A model generated the notes under the pieces. That model made no database searches. It was given only the letters and a program-made list of their open reading frames with translations, and was not told where the DNA came from. This document shows positions 12,801-23,996 of a DNA stretch of 40,798 nucleotides, in pieces. The DNA lies in contig JAHBMJ010001538.1 of assembly GCA_018398765.1 (NCBI GenBank), positions 70,001-110,798 on the forward strand, written 5' to 3'. This stretch comes from Chromera velia. Taxonomy: Eukaryota > Sar > Chromeraceae. Position numbers and translations under genes: made by a program. How positions within the stretch are numbered: position 1 is the first letter of the stretch; each line of letters opens with the position of its first letter.

Positions 12801-15800
12801 TTACAAGCGGCCAGAGTCCATTGCGCTCTGAGCTCTGTGCAGCAACTGGCGGAGAGCAAGTACAATCGGGGTCACTTCCCCTCCAGACACAACGGGAGAC
12901 GCTGGGAGACCAGCAGGCCCGAGAATGTTTGCCCTAGCGACTCGGAAAATCTCTGGAGGCCTTGATTCCTCTTCCTCTCCCCCCTCCTCTTCTGCTCCAG
13001 GGCTTCTTTCTGTCTCCTCGTCCCCCCTCTCATCTCCGCTTGAGGAAGTTTCACAAGCGAGGCAATTGGCAACTGCAAGATCCCGGGAGAAGTCACGAAT
13101 CGCCTTCTCAGCCAGTTTCTCTGGTTCCCCTTTCTCGGGTAACTCCTCTCTGTCAACGACCGTAGGTCGGTCTTCAACCCTCTCTCTCCCTCGCTTTCCA
13201 AACCTTCCTCCCTTCCTCTCAACGTCCCCTCCCGGAACCTCCACTTTCTCGGATCGGCACACAGAAGACTTTACCAACATGGCTGAGAAAGACACTTTTG
13301 TTTTCACGAAGAGAGAGGATGAAGATGGGTGTGGAGGGGGGCGCTCAAAAAATGAGGCAGCAGCAGCACCACTGTCGGCGCTTATGCGAGATTGTGCTGG
13401 CGGGCCTGTTTGGTGGACCGGCATCAAATGGGGACACTGGAACATAAGGGGGAACTTCTCTTCATTGAGACGCGAGAAATCGGTTGGAGTCGTATGGGAA
13501 TTTGGGAGCGGAAGCACGTTCCCGAAGTAGACAAAAATCAGGGACACTCTCTTCTTCTGCTTCAGGGCAACTGCAATCAGGGACATCATCCGAATTCTCG
13601 CTCTCTCCCTCTCGCTTTCCACTTCCCTCTCTTTACCCGATATTCCTCTTTCCCGCTCGTCCGCCTGTGTGTCAGGGGAGGACACACACAGCAAAACACG
13701 GCCACTCGCCGAGGGGGTATCCTCCACCTCAGCTGACGAGGAGGAGGTCGAGGATGCAGAGACACCCCGGGCTACTGATGATCGAGAACGATCACCCCGG
13801 ATGCTTAACGGAACGGCATGGCATGAGTAGAGGCGGTGGGAAACGGGGTCTGTTCGTTTCGCCGCACCGCTTTTGGTCTTTCGGTGCTTCTTGTGATGAC
13901 CCCCATGCTCCTTCGCCTTCTCAGCAGCACTCGATACCTCCCTTTTCATCGCAACCCCCTCTCTCCCCGACTCGTGCTTGTGACTGCCGTCGGGACAGAG
14001 ATCGGAGGGACAGAGATCTGAGCTGAGGTTCTTGTCCACCTCGAGTGCTACCTCAGTGAGATGTCTGTCGGGGGAGGCGTCGACAACAAGCACAGAGTGG
14101 GAGGAAAGGTCAGGGTCCTCTCCAACTCCTTTTGTCTTGTGCCCTTTTTTCGTTGTCGTCCACTCATGTGCCAGGCTGAGAACGAACTCAGCAGTCGGCA
14201 TCAAAGGTCTGAATTCAGAGCCTGCGATTGCAACAACAAGGGGGGGAGCCCCCTCACCTCGATCCTCCTTCTCTTCTTCTTGCTGCTGCTGCTGGTGGTG
14301 GGTCTTCTGATGAGGAAAGACCTGAAGAGCGACCTCCGTAATTCTCTTCAACCTCTGGAAGGACTGAGAGTCCATCTCTTCCCCGAAACACTCAGCAGGT
14401 TTCGAGGCTTCCTCTGCCTGTCCTTCTTCTTCTTCCCCCTTTCTGTAGAGAGACAGAGGGATATGCCCGTTCTTCAACAAAGCGAAGAAGTCCGGGGGAC
14501 CTCCGATCCCCCCAGACGAAGAAGACGAAGAGGAGCCCGACGGCTCTCGGAAGGGATCAGAAGGGGCAGAGGGTTTTGGGGGGGGTGCTTTTTTGCCTTT
14601 TTCTTTTTTGGTCTCAGGCTTGGGTGCTTCGGGGTTCTTCTCTTCCTGTGTCTGTTCTGGCTCGTCTGGGTGGGTTTGTTCTTGGAGGACATTGGCGAAT
14701 TGCCTTCGGGTCCTCCGTTGTCTGGGGGCTCCGTCAGCCCCAATCTCGATGTCCGGCCACAGGTATTCACCCTGATCATCTGGAGGGGCCGAAGCATCTT
14801 CATGCTTTTCACTCGACACTCCTCCTGCTGCTGCGGGAGAAGGCGAGTCGAAGGACAGACGAAGAGACGAAGAGGTGTCCCAATCCTCCAGCATCTGCAC
14901 GTGAACACAGAAGCAAAAAGCAGCAGAAAGAAGAGAAGAGAGAAGTGAAGAGCCCAGCCTAGCGAAATCCACGTATATGTCATCCAGATCGATACCGAGA
15001 CCCAACACTGAAAAATAGGCGAGAAAGATGGAAGGAAGGCAGAGGTCGAAAAGGTGCAGAGAGGTTCATCGAGAACGTCCTCCCCCCTTCAGGAGCCAAC
15101 CAAAGTCAAGTAGAGTTGAAAGAAGCAGCAGAGGAGCAGGAAAGAAAGACACGGGCGTAAGGAAAAAAAGAGAACAAGTGAACGACCAATTGACCCGACC
15201 CACTTCAAGGACAGTGTACTTTGCATCTTCTTCCCCTTCCTTCTCCTTCCCCTTTCCTTTCCTCTTGTTGCCCTTGGAGTCTTCGAGTCCCCCACCCGCG
15301 TGTCCCTTTCCTTTTCTCGCCCCCGCCGCTGCCGAGGAAGACGACAAAGAAAGGGGGCTCGAGGAGTCGTCAATCGAGGGGGTTGGCAGACATCGCAATA
15401 AGGGAATCAAAAAGGTGGGTGCTTCTCCTTTGCTTTCTCCCCCAACCTTCAAACCCCCACTTCCCTCCCGATGGTCCTTCTCCTCTTCAGACCGCCCCCC
15501 TTTTCGACGCCCCCCCTCCTTCTTCCTGCTCACTCCTTGTGCTTTTTCCTCTGTCCCCTTGGGAACAGCGGAGGGAAAGGGAAAGGAGTCATCGAACTCA
15601 AATAAGAGTCCGCTTCCCTCTTCCGGCCCCTCAACACGACGGAAGGGGACGAAGAGAACAGAGTCGGATGAAATCGGGGCGTCCTCTTCCTTTTTCCTCG
15701 GCTTGGATGCTTCTGACTCCCCCCCTCTCCTATCCTCCCGTCCCTTCTTCTCTTTCTCCTTGTGACGTGAGTTCCCTCTCTCTACCGCTTCTTCTTTTTC

Positions 15801-18800
15801 AACGGGAGCGGACACTGATGGCTCGTTGACCCACCTGCTCGCCTTCTCGCAGGCCCTCTGCACAAGAGTTCGGAGCTCTGCGGCAGTCCACTGCTTTCTT
15901 GCGTACTCTCTCACTGCGCACGTGCCACCCATGTCGAGGAGCGCTTGCGGCCTCCACGGCTGAACGGCCAAGCGACTGGGCGCAGCAAGGAAGTTGGCCA
16001 TTCTCTGTATCCAGATGGGTGAGGAGGGCTGAGAGGACTGCGGGGGTGCTGCAATGGGCAGGTGGGGAGGTTGTGTGTCCTCTGCAACAGAGCAGGGGGA
16101 AGACATGGAAGGGAGGGGCAAGGGAGACGGATTGCCCTCTTCTTCTTCTCTTTCTTTTTCTCTTTGTTCATCCTCGTCTCGTCTTTCCTCGGCACGACCA
16201 TGACGAGAGGCTGAAGCAGAGGGAGAGGATTCATCTGGAGGAAATTGGGATGCGGAGAGAGAAAGACGGGGAGGAACGGGACGGTGACCCTTCTCCTTCT
16301 TTCTTCCTCCAGGAGTGGAATCGGGATCCTCGTCTTTCTCCTCTCTCTCCTTCCTCTTCTCCTTGTCTTTCTTCTTCTCTCCCCCCGTTTCCTTCTCCCT
16401 TTCTTTCCTCTTCGCATGCTCCCTACGTTTTTCGTGCTCCTTCTCCCTCGCCATCTCTTTCTTCTCTTCTCCCTCTCTCTCCTTCTGCCTCTCCCTCTCC
16501 CTCTCTCTCTCCTCTCTCTGGTCCCATAACTCTGCATTGGGATCTAGGCGGACATTGGCAACGTCACCCTTGAGTCTGCCCGATCTTCGGGATCCGTGGT
16601 CGTCGCTTTGGGCACGGAGAGGAGGGTCCTTTGCCTTTTCCTTTGCTTTCTCCTTCTCTCTTCCTCTTTCCTTCTCTTCAATTCGGGAGACTTTCTTATG
16701 CCGACTGAGACTTTTCTCCTCATCCTCATCATCACCTCCCTTCTCTGCCTTCCCCCCCTTGGGGTCTGCATCATCACGCAGAGGAGCAGACGAGGAGGAC
16801 TCGGGATCCAGGTGCTGCTGTGTCAAGTCGAAAGCTCGTTTCTTTCCTGTCCCCTGCTTCGTCTCTTTTGACTTCTCTGCCTCTGGGTGAGTTTCCCGGT
16901 GCCTCCGCTTTTTGTTCGGCGGCTCTCCTTGACCCCTCTCCCCTTCTGCTTCCTGTTCGGGTTCGTGGTGCTTTTCCTTTTTCTTTGGGCGAAGGGGTGC
17001 ACTCTCGGAAGAGGAGGAAGAAGAAGACGAGGGCACCCGTGAGACACCGGCGGTATCTTCTGCAGGGATCGGGTCGGGGGGCGGGTCCGCGGCCCGCTTT
17101 TTGGGTCGCCCCGGGCCTGGGCGTTTCCCCTTTCCCCCCTTCTGCTGTTTGCGGGACAGGCCCCCGGGGAGGTAATCATCGTCGTCGTCATCCCCCGAAA
17201 GCGATCGGGGGGACTTCTGAATCTGGCAATCGGAGTCCCTGTCCCCCTCCCCCCAGTGGGCGGCAGGGTGAACAGGGGACTCACCAGAGGACAACCGCAC
17301 AGGAGGAGGCGGTGGAGGGGCTGCAGAAGAGGACGAAGACGAGGAAGACGATGCAAGGGCGACGGGTGGGGCTGCGGCGGGGGAGAGGGCGCAATTGAAT
17401 GAGTTGCTCTTCTGTGGTTGGGGGTTGCTCGGGGGGGTCTTCTGCTGGAGGTTCCAACTCCCCTCAGGAGAATTGGAGGAGGACAGCTGCTGTCGGGATG
17501 TCAACCCGGGCTGTGTTGGTGAGTCCTCGAGGATCACGCAGTCGTCCCCTGTGCTGTGTTGTTCCTTCTCACGCCGATTCATCTGCATCTGCCGAGTCAC
17601 AGCCCCGACACCCCCTCCCTCTCCTGGAACGTCAGAGGGACCAGCAGCATCGACCTCAGCGCCTGCGGGCACTGAAAAGAACTCTCGATAAGCTGCCTCC
17701 GATGTCTTCAACGTCAGAACGACATCGCAGATCTGCATCATGTTCGTGATCGCTCTTGTGTGCCTTTCCCTCTGCACATCTTCCCCCCCCTCTGCCCACG
17801 CATTGAGGTCGGAACGGACAGACTGGTGGACTTTGTGAAAACGGTCCTTCTTGGCCTGTTCCTTCACTATCGCAAGTACAGCGGCCTTCCACCCGACTGC
17901 GGCTTTCGTGACCTGCTCAGACTTGGACAGCGGGTTCGGGAGGGGTTTCCCTTTGCGGATGAGCTCGAGAACTTCCACTCCGTCATCCTCGAAGAGACAG
18001 TGCCTGCAGGCATCCGGGCATGTCAAGCACGTATCACCAAACGAATGTACACAGGCATGTAGGAGCTGACGGAGAGGGAGATGAGATTGTCTCGTACCTT
18101 GAGGTTGCTACTCTGCTGCCTCCTCATTTCTCTTCTCCTATCATACAGACAACGCAAATACAAATCGACTAGCAGCCAGCAAGACACATTGACTGTATGC
18201 ACTTTCTCTTCTTCTCTTCTCTCGAACTCAAGAGTGGAGGAAGACCGCGCGTGTCTGCTCGCTCTGCATTCACGAGAGGGTGGGAGCGTCTTTGGGGCCG
18301 AGAAACCAAAACGCAGCAAAGCAGGAAGGAGAAGAAAAGGTACGTTGTCGTCGAGATATCATTTTTAAAAGTTCAAAATGCCTTCACGTTCCTTCCATAG
18401 CTCCCAAAATGAATGAGTGCCTGACCTCAAGAGGTAGAGCATGTACACCGCGCAGTTGTACGTGTCAGCCTGGAAGAATGCAGTGTCATTCTGGACGCAG
18501 ATCTCGAACACACGCTTTGGGTGACTGTATCTGTCGCGCCACTCGCCTGCATTTCATTTGCGTACACACGTATGCAAACGCACAGAGGTCCAAACGAGCG
18601 AAGCTTGAAAGAACATGGACCAACTGAAGGAGGGGACCAACGAGTGGACACACAGCAAGGTGGTTGCTGTCCTATGACAGACATACAAGGAGACAATCAG
18701 AGATTCAGACACAGAAGAGACAGAGTCAACAACACTACATACGCAGTCAACAAGACCAAGCCAGGTGTCCCAAGTCGCTATCTTCCATGTCAAGATGCTT

Positions 18801-20774
18801 TCGTTCGCAGGCTTGCCTCCGGATCTGACCCATCACTGCCCCTCACTCACCGAAATTCTCGTGGAACTTAAAGTTCTCCTGCCGAGAGAACTCGCAGAGG
18901 AACAGACCCAGGTTCTCCATGTACATCCATCGGGTTCTCATGCAGTCGACGTTGTCTGCTCAAATCAAAAAGGAGCAAGGAAGGAAGGAAGGAAGGAGTG
19001 ACGATAGAAGAGCAACGCAGGGAAATCGGGCTGTGTGGGGATGCCGGCTGGGGACATGGGAAAGACAGCCACTGCACGCAAGCATGAAGTCTTGTACTGG
19101 AGGACGGAACGAAGCAGGCAATCAAAAACGGGTCTCATCAGGGCAAAGAAGGAAAATGCCAACGGCTGCAAGTGGCGGGAAAAGAATTGACCTGGACGGA
19201 TGAGCTGAGCACACAAGGAAGGCAGACACGCACCATCTCTCCTTTCACCTCTCATACATACCTGTGACATGTTTCCAGAGAGAGTCAACGATCGACACTC
19301 GGACCTTCTCGAAGTTCCCAAACTCCCCCCTCATGGCAGCAAGAGGCGAGTGCAGAACGAGAACGAACCAGTGGCTACAAACAAACAAAGGGAGGGATGG
19401 AGGGGAGGCAATGAGACGGACAACAAAAGGATCATGTTGACCAAGAAAAAAAATCAGGACCGTGAGAGAGAAACTTGGTCAAGTGGGTCACGCGGACAAA
19501 TTCGTCTGCTGGCCCCTGCCATCATGCACTGCTCACGTATGGACGGCCTCTAAGGGGAGAAAAGAGAAGAAGTTGCGTCGATCTGCTCTACAGAAGGAAA
19601 AAAACAAAACGGCTCCCACGCCGGTCCAAGCGCTGGTACCACCAAAGATGCTCTCAATGCTTACCTGACAACTCAGGCATACACAAACACGGACAGGCCT
19701 TTTTCACTACAGAAAGACACGGAGAGACAAATGGGATGGAATTTTCCTTCCAAGGACAGGCACTTAAGTTTACTGACTGACTGACTGACTGACTGGTCTT
19801 TGCAGATAGGGAAGGCCCAGTGTTCGCACAAAAGGCCCTTCTCTTCCAATCTAAGGGCAATCGGATCTTCACCCTCACCCTCACCCCCCGCAGTCCTCCC
19901 TTTGTCCCCTTTGTCGTCTCTGTCTACAAACGGCCTCAGCCTGCTGGCAGAGGAGACGTGCTTCTGCATTTCGGCTGCCTTGTCCCCGTCCATCATGTCC
20001 AGAATTCGGGACTGGAAGATCGCCAACCGTCCCGCTTTTTTCTGATTCGCGGCCTTAATCAGCATCGCGGCTGTCAGACCATTGACCGCGTCACAGTCTA
20101 ACTCTGCCTGCTTCTGCAAATGACTCTCTCTGAATTTGTCGACCTGCATGCATGCATGCAGCCTCTTGACTGAGACAAGCTGATAAGTCTTATCCCCGAG
20201 ACAAACAGCGAGAAGCTCGCCCTCCCGTCTACCCTCCCTTTCCCTTTCCCCGCCACCCAGTTTGAAATCGCCCCCCGCTTTCTCACTAGCAGTGGAAACG
20301 GGGGATGGGGCAGGAGGGGAGGACTGTTGCGGGGGCAGTATTTGCGTGTCGGTCGGCCGAGCTGCCTCCTGGTTTGCGGTTTGTCCCTGAGAAACCGCGT
20401 TGTGGCCATAGAACTGACGGGAGGGGATCGCTGAAGGACCTTTGGGCGCTCGATTGGCACCATTCGCCCCTCCCCCTTCTCCCTCTCTCCTCCGATCACC
20501 ATCTCCCGCTCCACCACCACCAGCAGCGGCAGCAGCAGATGAGGAAGAAGAAGAAGCAGCAGCTGCTTGTGGATGTGATGCGAATGCGAAAGGTTTGAGA
20601 GGAGGAGGGTCTTCGGGAATGGGGGGCTCCAACCGCCTGCAGAGGAGCCTCCAGGCTTCGGCTTTCAGCCCCCGGGGACGGCGGCCGAGGGCCGGGTTGT
20701 GTGACGCGTCTCCCGCCCCGTCTCCAAAACCTGTACCGGGACCCGGGCCTGAGAAAGAGAGAGACACACACACA

Positions 20775-20813
<39 letters not shown>

Positions 20814-22395
20814 TGAATGATGGAAAGCAGAAGAGTTGCTTGGAAGCATACTTATTGTGACTCTGCAACATGTAACTTTCTCAAACTACAGAATTCAATG
20901 GAGGGAAGCACGCTTACAGCGGATGGAGGGCAGTGCAGCAGAGTCACTTCAACGAAGAGAAAAGGAGAGGAGAGGAGATGAAGTACAGACCGGGAGGAAA
21001 GAAGGAAGCTGAAAATGGAAGAGAGGGAAAAAACGGAAGAAGGAACGAGAAGAAGAAACGAACCGACCAACCCGTGCGCTCTTTCTGCTCAAAGCTTTCC
21101 ATGATCAGGCGTTGCTCCTCCAAGTCCACACCACCAGGGACAGCAGGAGGGGGTATGGGGGCCATCGGAAAAGAGGGGGAGGAGCCGGGAAAGAAGGGAG
21201 AGGGAGGAACCCTCGCTCCGTACCCATAACCAAACCTTGCGTATCCGTGTCCCCCACCGTTCCTACCACTGTTGTCGCGAGGCTGCCCAAAATTCCTAAA
21301 ACCCCCGCCTCCACCTCCGCCTCCGAAGGACCCTCTGTTTCCGTAGGCATCATACGGATTTGCCCCTCCATGCCGGCCGCTATTCCCTCCGTAGCCATAG
21401 CCATTTCGCTCCCCGTGCCTCCCACTGTTGTCCCTCGGTCCGTGTCCGTTGCGCCCTGCATGCCTCCCGCTGTCACCCCTCTGGTCGCGCGCATCCCCCC
21501 ACCTCTCTCGGTTGGCCGGCCGGTGAGGGTCGTTGCGCGGAGGTCCTGTGGACAGATGAGGGAATTGAAAAAGGAGCATAAGGTGAAAATGTGGGAAGGG
21601 AGGCGAAGGATTCTCAATCCATCCGCTTTCCTTTCCTTTGCTTTCTTCTCTTTTTTTCTTTCTTTTTTTCTCTTCTTTCTTTTCAAAAAAAAAAAATGAA
21701 GAAGGATAGACTGACATCAACAGGATAAGCAGACAGACATGGACAGGTATGTTTACACGCACAGAAATATACAGACAAACGCCATGGTTTATTTTCCTGC
21801 TTGTTCTCCGTCTTCCTTTTTCGACAGATAGACAGGTACGACTGCGTGACAGAAAGGCGGGAGAAAGAAGGCACAAAGAGGACTACAATTTCCCCGAGTC
21901 TCTCTCTCTTTCGTATCCTTTTCACATTTACATGCACCCCCTGGCGAAACACTTCTGCTGCTCACCTGCAGCCCTCTCGGCTTCTCTGTCTATCTTCTCT
22001 CTCTGCAGGGCACAGAGGAAGAAGGAAAAATGAGTGGACAGAAAATGCATTCATCCCCCCAACCAAGGACGGGAACAAGAACGTGTCCCTTTTCTTTCAC
22101 TCAAAATAGAGAGAAGAGCAATGCGAGCACCTTCGAATGAGGCAATCTTAACGAGAAACCAAACCAACCAGCAGAGACACAAACACCCGCTCAAACACAC
22201 ACGTAGAAGCCCATCCTTCTGGCCAACCGAGGACTGATAGCAGCGTCATAGGGAGAGTCGGAAAAGAGTGCGAGAAATGCTTTCAAAAGAAGAGACGGGC
22301 ACCGAGACTCTTCAAATGGACGAGAGAAGAAAAGAAATGAACAGTGCGTTTCAGACCGACCATCCTGCGTGCGCTTTCCCCGAGGGGGACGTCAT
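12801..22395 (-). CDS. Giant Ulp1/C48-type cysteine peptidase, 11 exons
   Basis: Model (minus): 22395-22361, 22233-22203, 22002-21966, 21545-21072, 20748-19794, 19374-19262, 18955-18847, 18524-18426, 18137-18098, 18065-15200, 15007-12801. All phases close, giving about 2,321 residues. Residues 35-192 are Arg/Gly/Asn-rich with NSGRHG-type repeats. The peptidase core spans exons 5-8: LDCDAVNGLTAAMLI (strand-helix before the active site), FPICKDHHWFVLVLHS (catalytic His about 512), VRVSIVDSLW (Asp about 541) and FFQADTYNCAVYMLYLL (Gln about 603, Cys about 609; the Gln-Cys gap of 6 is canonical). Such enzymes process or remove SUMO or NEDD8. A Cys cluster (636-654) follows, then ~950 residues of Ser/Lys/Glu/Arg-rich disorder with ERERERE runs, and a C-terminal part with structured stretches (APPLVVAIAGSEFRPL; KRVSLIFVYFGN). 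A 78-bp stretch near 14975-14898 may be a further intron. The first three exons are the least certain; catalytic exons are firm. Confidence 0.7.
18426..20130 (-). other. Peptidase C48 catalytic core (spliced)
   Basis: The core is split so that His, Asp and Gln/Cys lie on different exons: HHW at the start of exon 19374-19262, VDSLW toward its end, and QADTYNC on exon 18524-18426. Exon 20748-19794 supplies the preceding fold from about 20110 down (DCDAVN...AIFQSRILDMM), ending in WAFPICKD, which corresponds to the PIN/PVN...HW stretch of Ulp1 and SENP enzymes. All residues expected for activity are present in my splice model. Confidence 0.7.
20777..20820. repeat. (GA)n/(CT)n run at an exon acceptor
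   Basis: A GA run with adjacent CACA and a GAAT repeat. On the minus strand it supplies the polypyrimidine tract (CT run, GT run, tctctttctcag) of the acceptor for exon 20748-19794. Confidence 0.85.
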
Positions 22396-23996
22396 CGTCG
22401 CTTTCGACTGCGTGGGGCTGCGAAGCAGAAAAGCCAGTTCCCCCTGCACGCAGGCAAGAGACGGCATCGATTGACTAACAAAATCCACCAACACAGGATG
22501 GCTGATAAAGGTGAGAGTAGATAACCAGGCCCATTTTCGCCACCCGCATCGTCACGAAGGGAAGAATCAATCGGTGAAGCGGTGCAATTCTGAGAGAAGT
22601 ACGGGTAGGAGTTTCACGATTGCATTCATTCATTGTCTCTCGAGTCCCCGTACCTTTCGCTCCTTCTTTCTTTTTTGCTCCCGGCTCTCCCTGCAAGAAA
22701 ACGGAGCGAAGCACCGACAAAAAGAAAACACTGGTGAAAAGCAGATTGAACACAGTAATGAGCGAAGTTGTGGCGAGGAGGGGAAAGTTTGTCGCAATGG
22801 CGGAAAAGAGAAGAGTAGTCAGATTTGGGAGTGAAAATGAACAGGAGACGGGAGGTGCTGAGCCAATTTCGTCTCGCCTTGTCTGTACAGGCCAAACAGA
22901 CTTGAACAGGGGAAGAGACTGAACAGCGAAGCAAAAAGCGAAGGACGAACCACAACGCCTATCAGGGAAAGGGTAAAAGGCAAACCAGCCTGACGACAGC
23001 GAAGCTACCAGTGAGGATGAGCTGACCGCAGGAGCACAGTTTGGTTCCCCCCTTTGGGCCATAGTGTCCTGCCCTGCCCTGTCGTGTCGTGTCGATTTCC
23101 TTTGAAATGCCTCCGCTTGGTGTTGACTCGCCACTCCGCCAGTATATTAATATACAGATTAACCCCCCGGTAGAAATTAAACGTCAGCAGCTCTTTCCGC
23201 TGACACACAGAAGTCAGCACTCAGGACGCCATCGGCTTTCGAAAACAAACTCATCCTTACCGGACCTGAACATACTTCAGAATGGAAAGATTCAGTTTAT
23301 GGTGCGGTGGCCACTGATACAAGCTGGAACGTGCTGCAATCAAGCCCGATTCAAGTGAGCACAAATAAAGAGCCGCGCTGCTTCAATTAAGCTTCAGTAT
23401 AGGCTAGAAAAGGCTTTCGGCATCTTTCGGCTGGCTGATTTTTGCGCCTTCGCGGAGACATCGTGCGAGCAATGACTGCTTGCATGCATGCGTGCTTGAG
23501 GGGCACGAAACAAAATTATGAAGCCCGCGGCCCGCCTGACCCCGTCAGGCAAATTTCGGCAACTGTTGCGCGCCGCTGCATGCATGCCGGCCATACAGAC
23601 GCGCGTACGCGTGCGATTTAATTTCGATTAAATTAAAGTTCTACATGCATGCATGCAATTGAGTTGCCTGAGAAACCGCAGCGCATGAAACACGCATATA
23701 GAGACTGTCATATGGGCAGAAACGATCACATCTTGGCGAATGGATTGCTGATGTGACTTTTGCTGACTGTGGCATTCAGTCTGAGAGCGCACGCGTTCAA
23801 GCCTCGCGGTCGACTAAAATGAGAAGCTCCAGCATCGGCGTATATAACGAAATGCGCACATGCAACCTCGTTGTTTGATTCTCTTTCAATCGCGTGATCA
23901 GCGCTAGTTGCCCCGCTCACACCTCTGTCTGGAAATCTTTTGAGGGGCAGGGGTGCAGCAAGATTGAGAAAAGAATAAGGTTTTTGCTGTGAAATC
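22396..23996. promoter_or_regulatory. Divergent promoter region
   Basis: This separates the minus-strand peptidase start (22395) from the plus-strand membrane-protein start (23997). The part from 23140 to 23700 is distinctive. It holds a perfect 14-bp palindrome GTATATTAATATAC (23142-23155), a hairpin GCCTGAC-ccc-GTCAGGC (23534-23550), and TGCATGCA at 23481, 23577, 23646 and 23650. TGCATGCA is a known target of an AP2-family factor in apicomplexans. No coding frame convinces me; the minus-strand frame at 22475-23134 lacks a clear domain and could be leader sequence. Confidence 0.4.

Noticed and set aside
14061-14948. Long plus-strand open frames opposite the giant peptidase gene (also 12925-13530, 15028-15765, 15899-16573, 16315-16890)
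   Set aside because: They mirror low-complexity Glu/Lys/Arg/Ser coding sequence on the other strand, giving Ser/Leu/Phe/Pro-rich readings without domains. The minus-strand reading connects through phased introns.
22475-23134. 219-residue minus-strand frame as a separate gene or as the peptidase N-terminus
   Set aside because: No recognised domain and poor compositional support; the ATG at 22395 joins by phase-compatible small exons to the peptidase gene.
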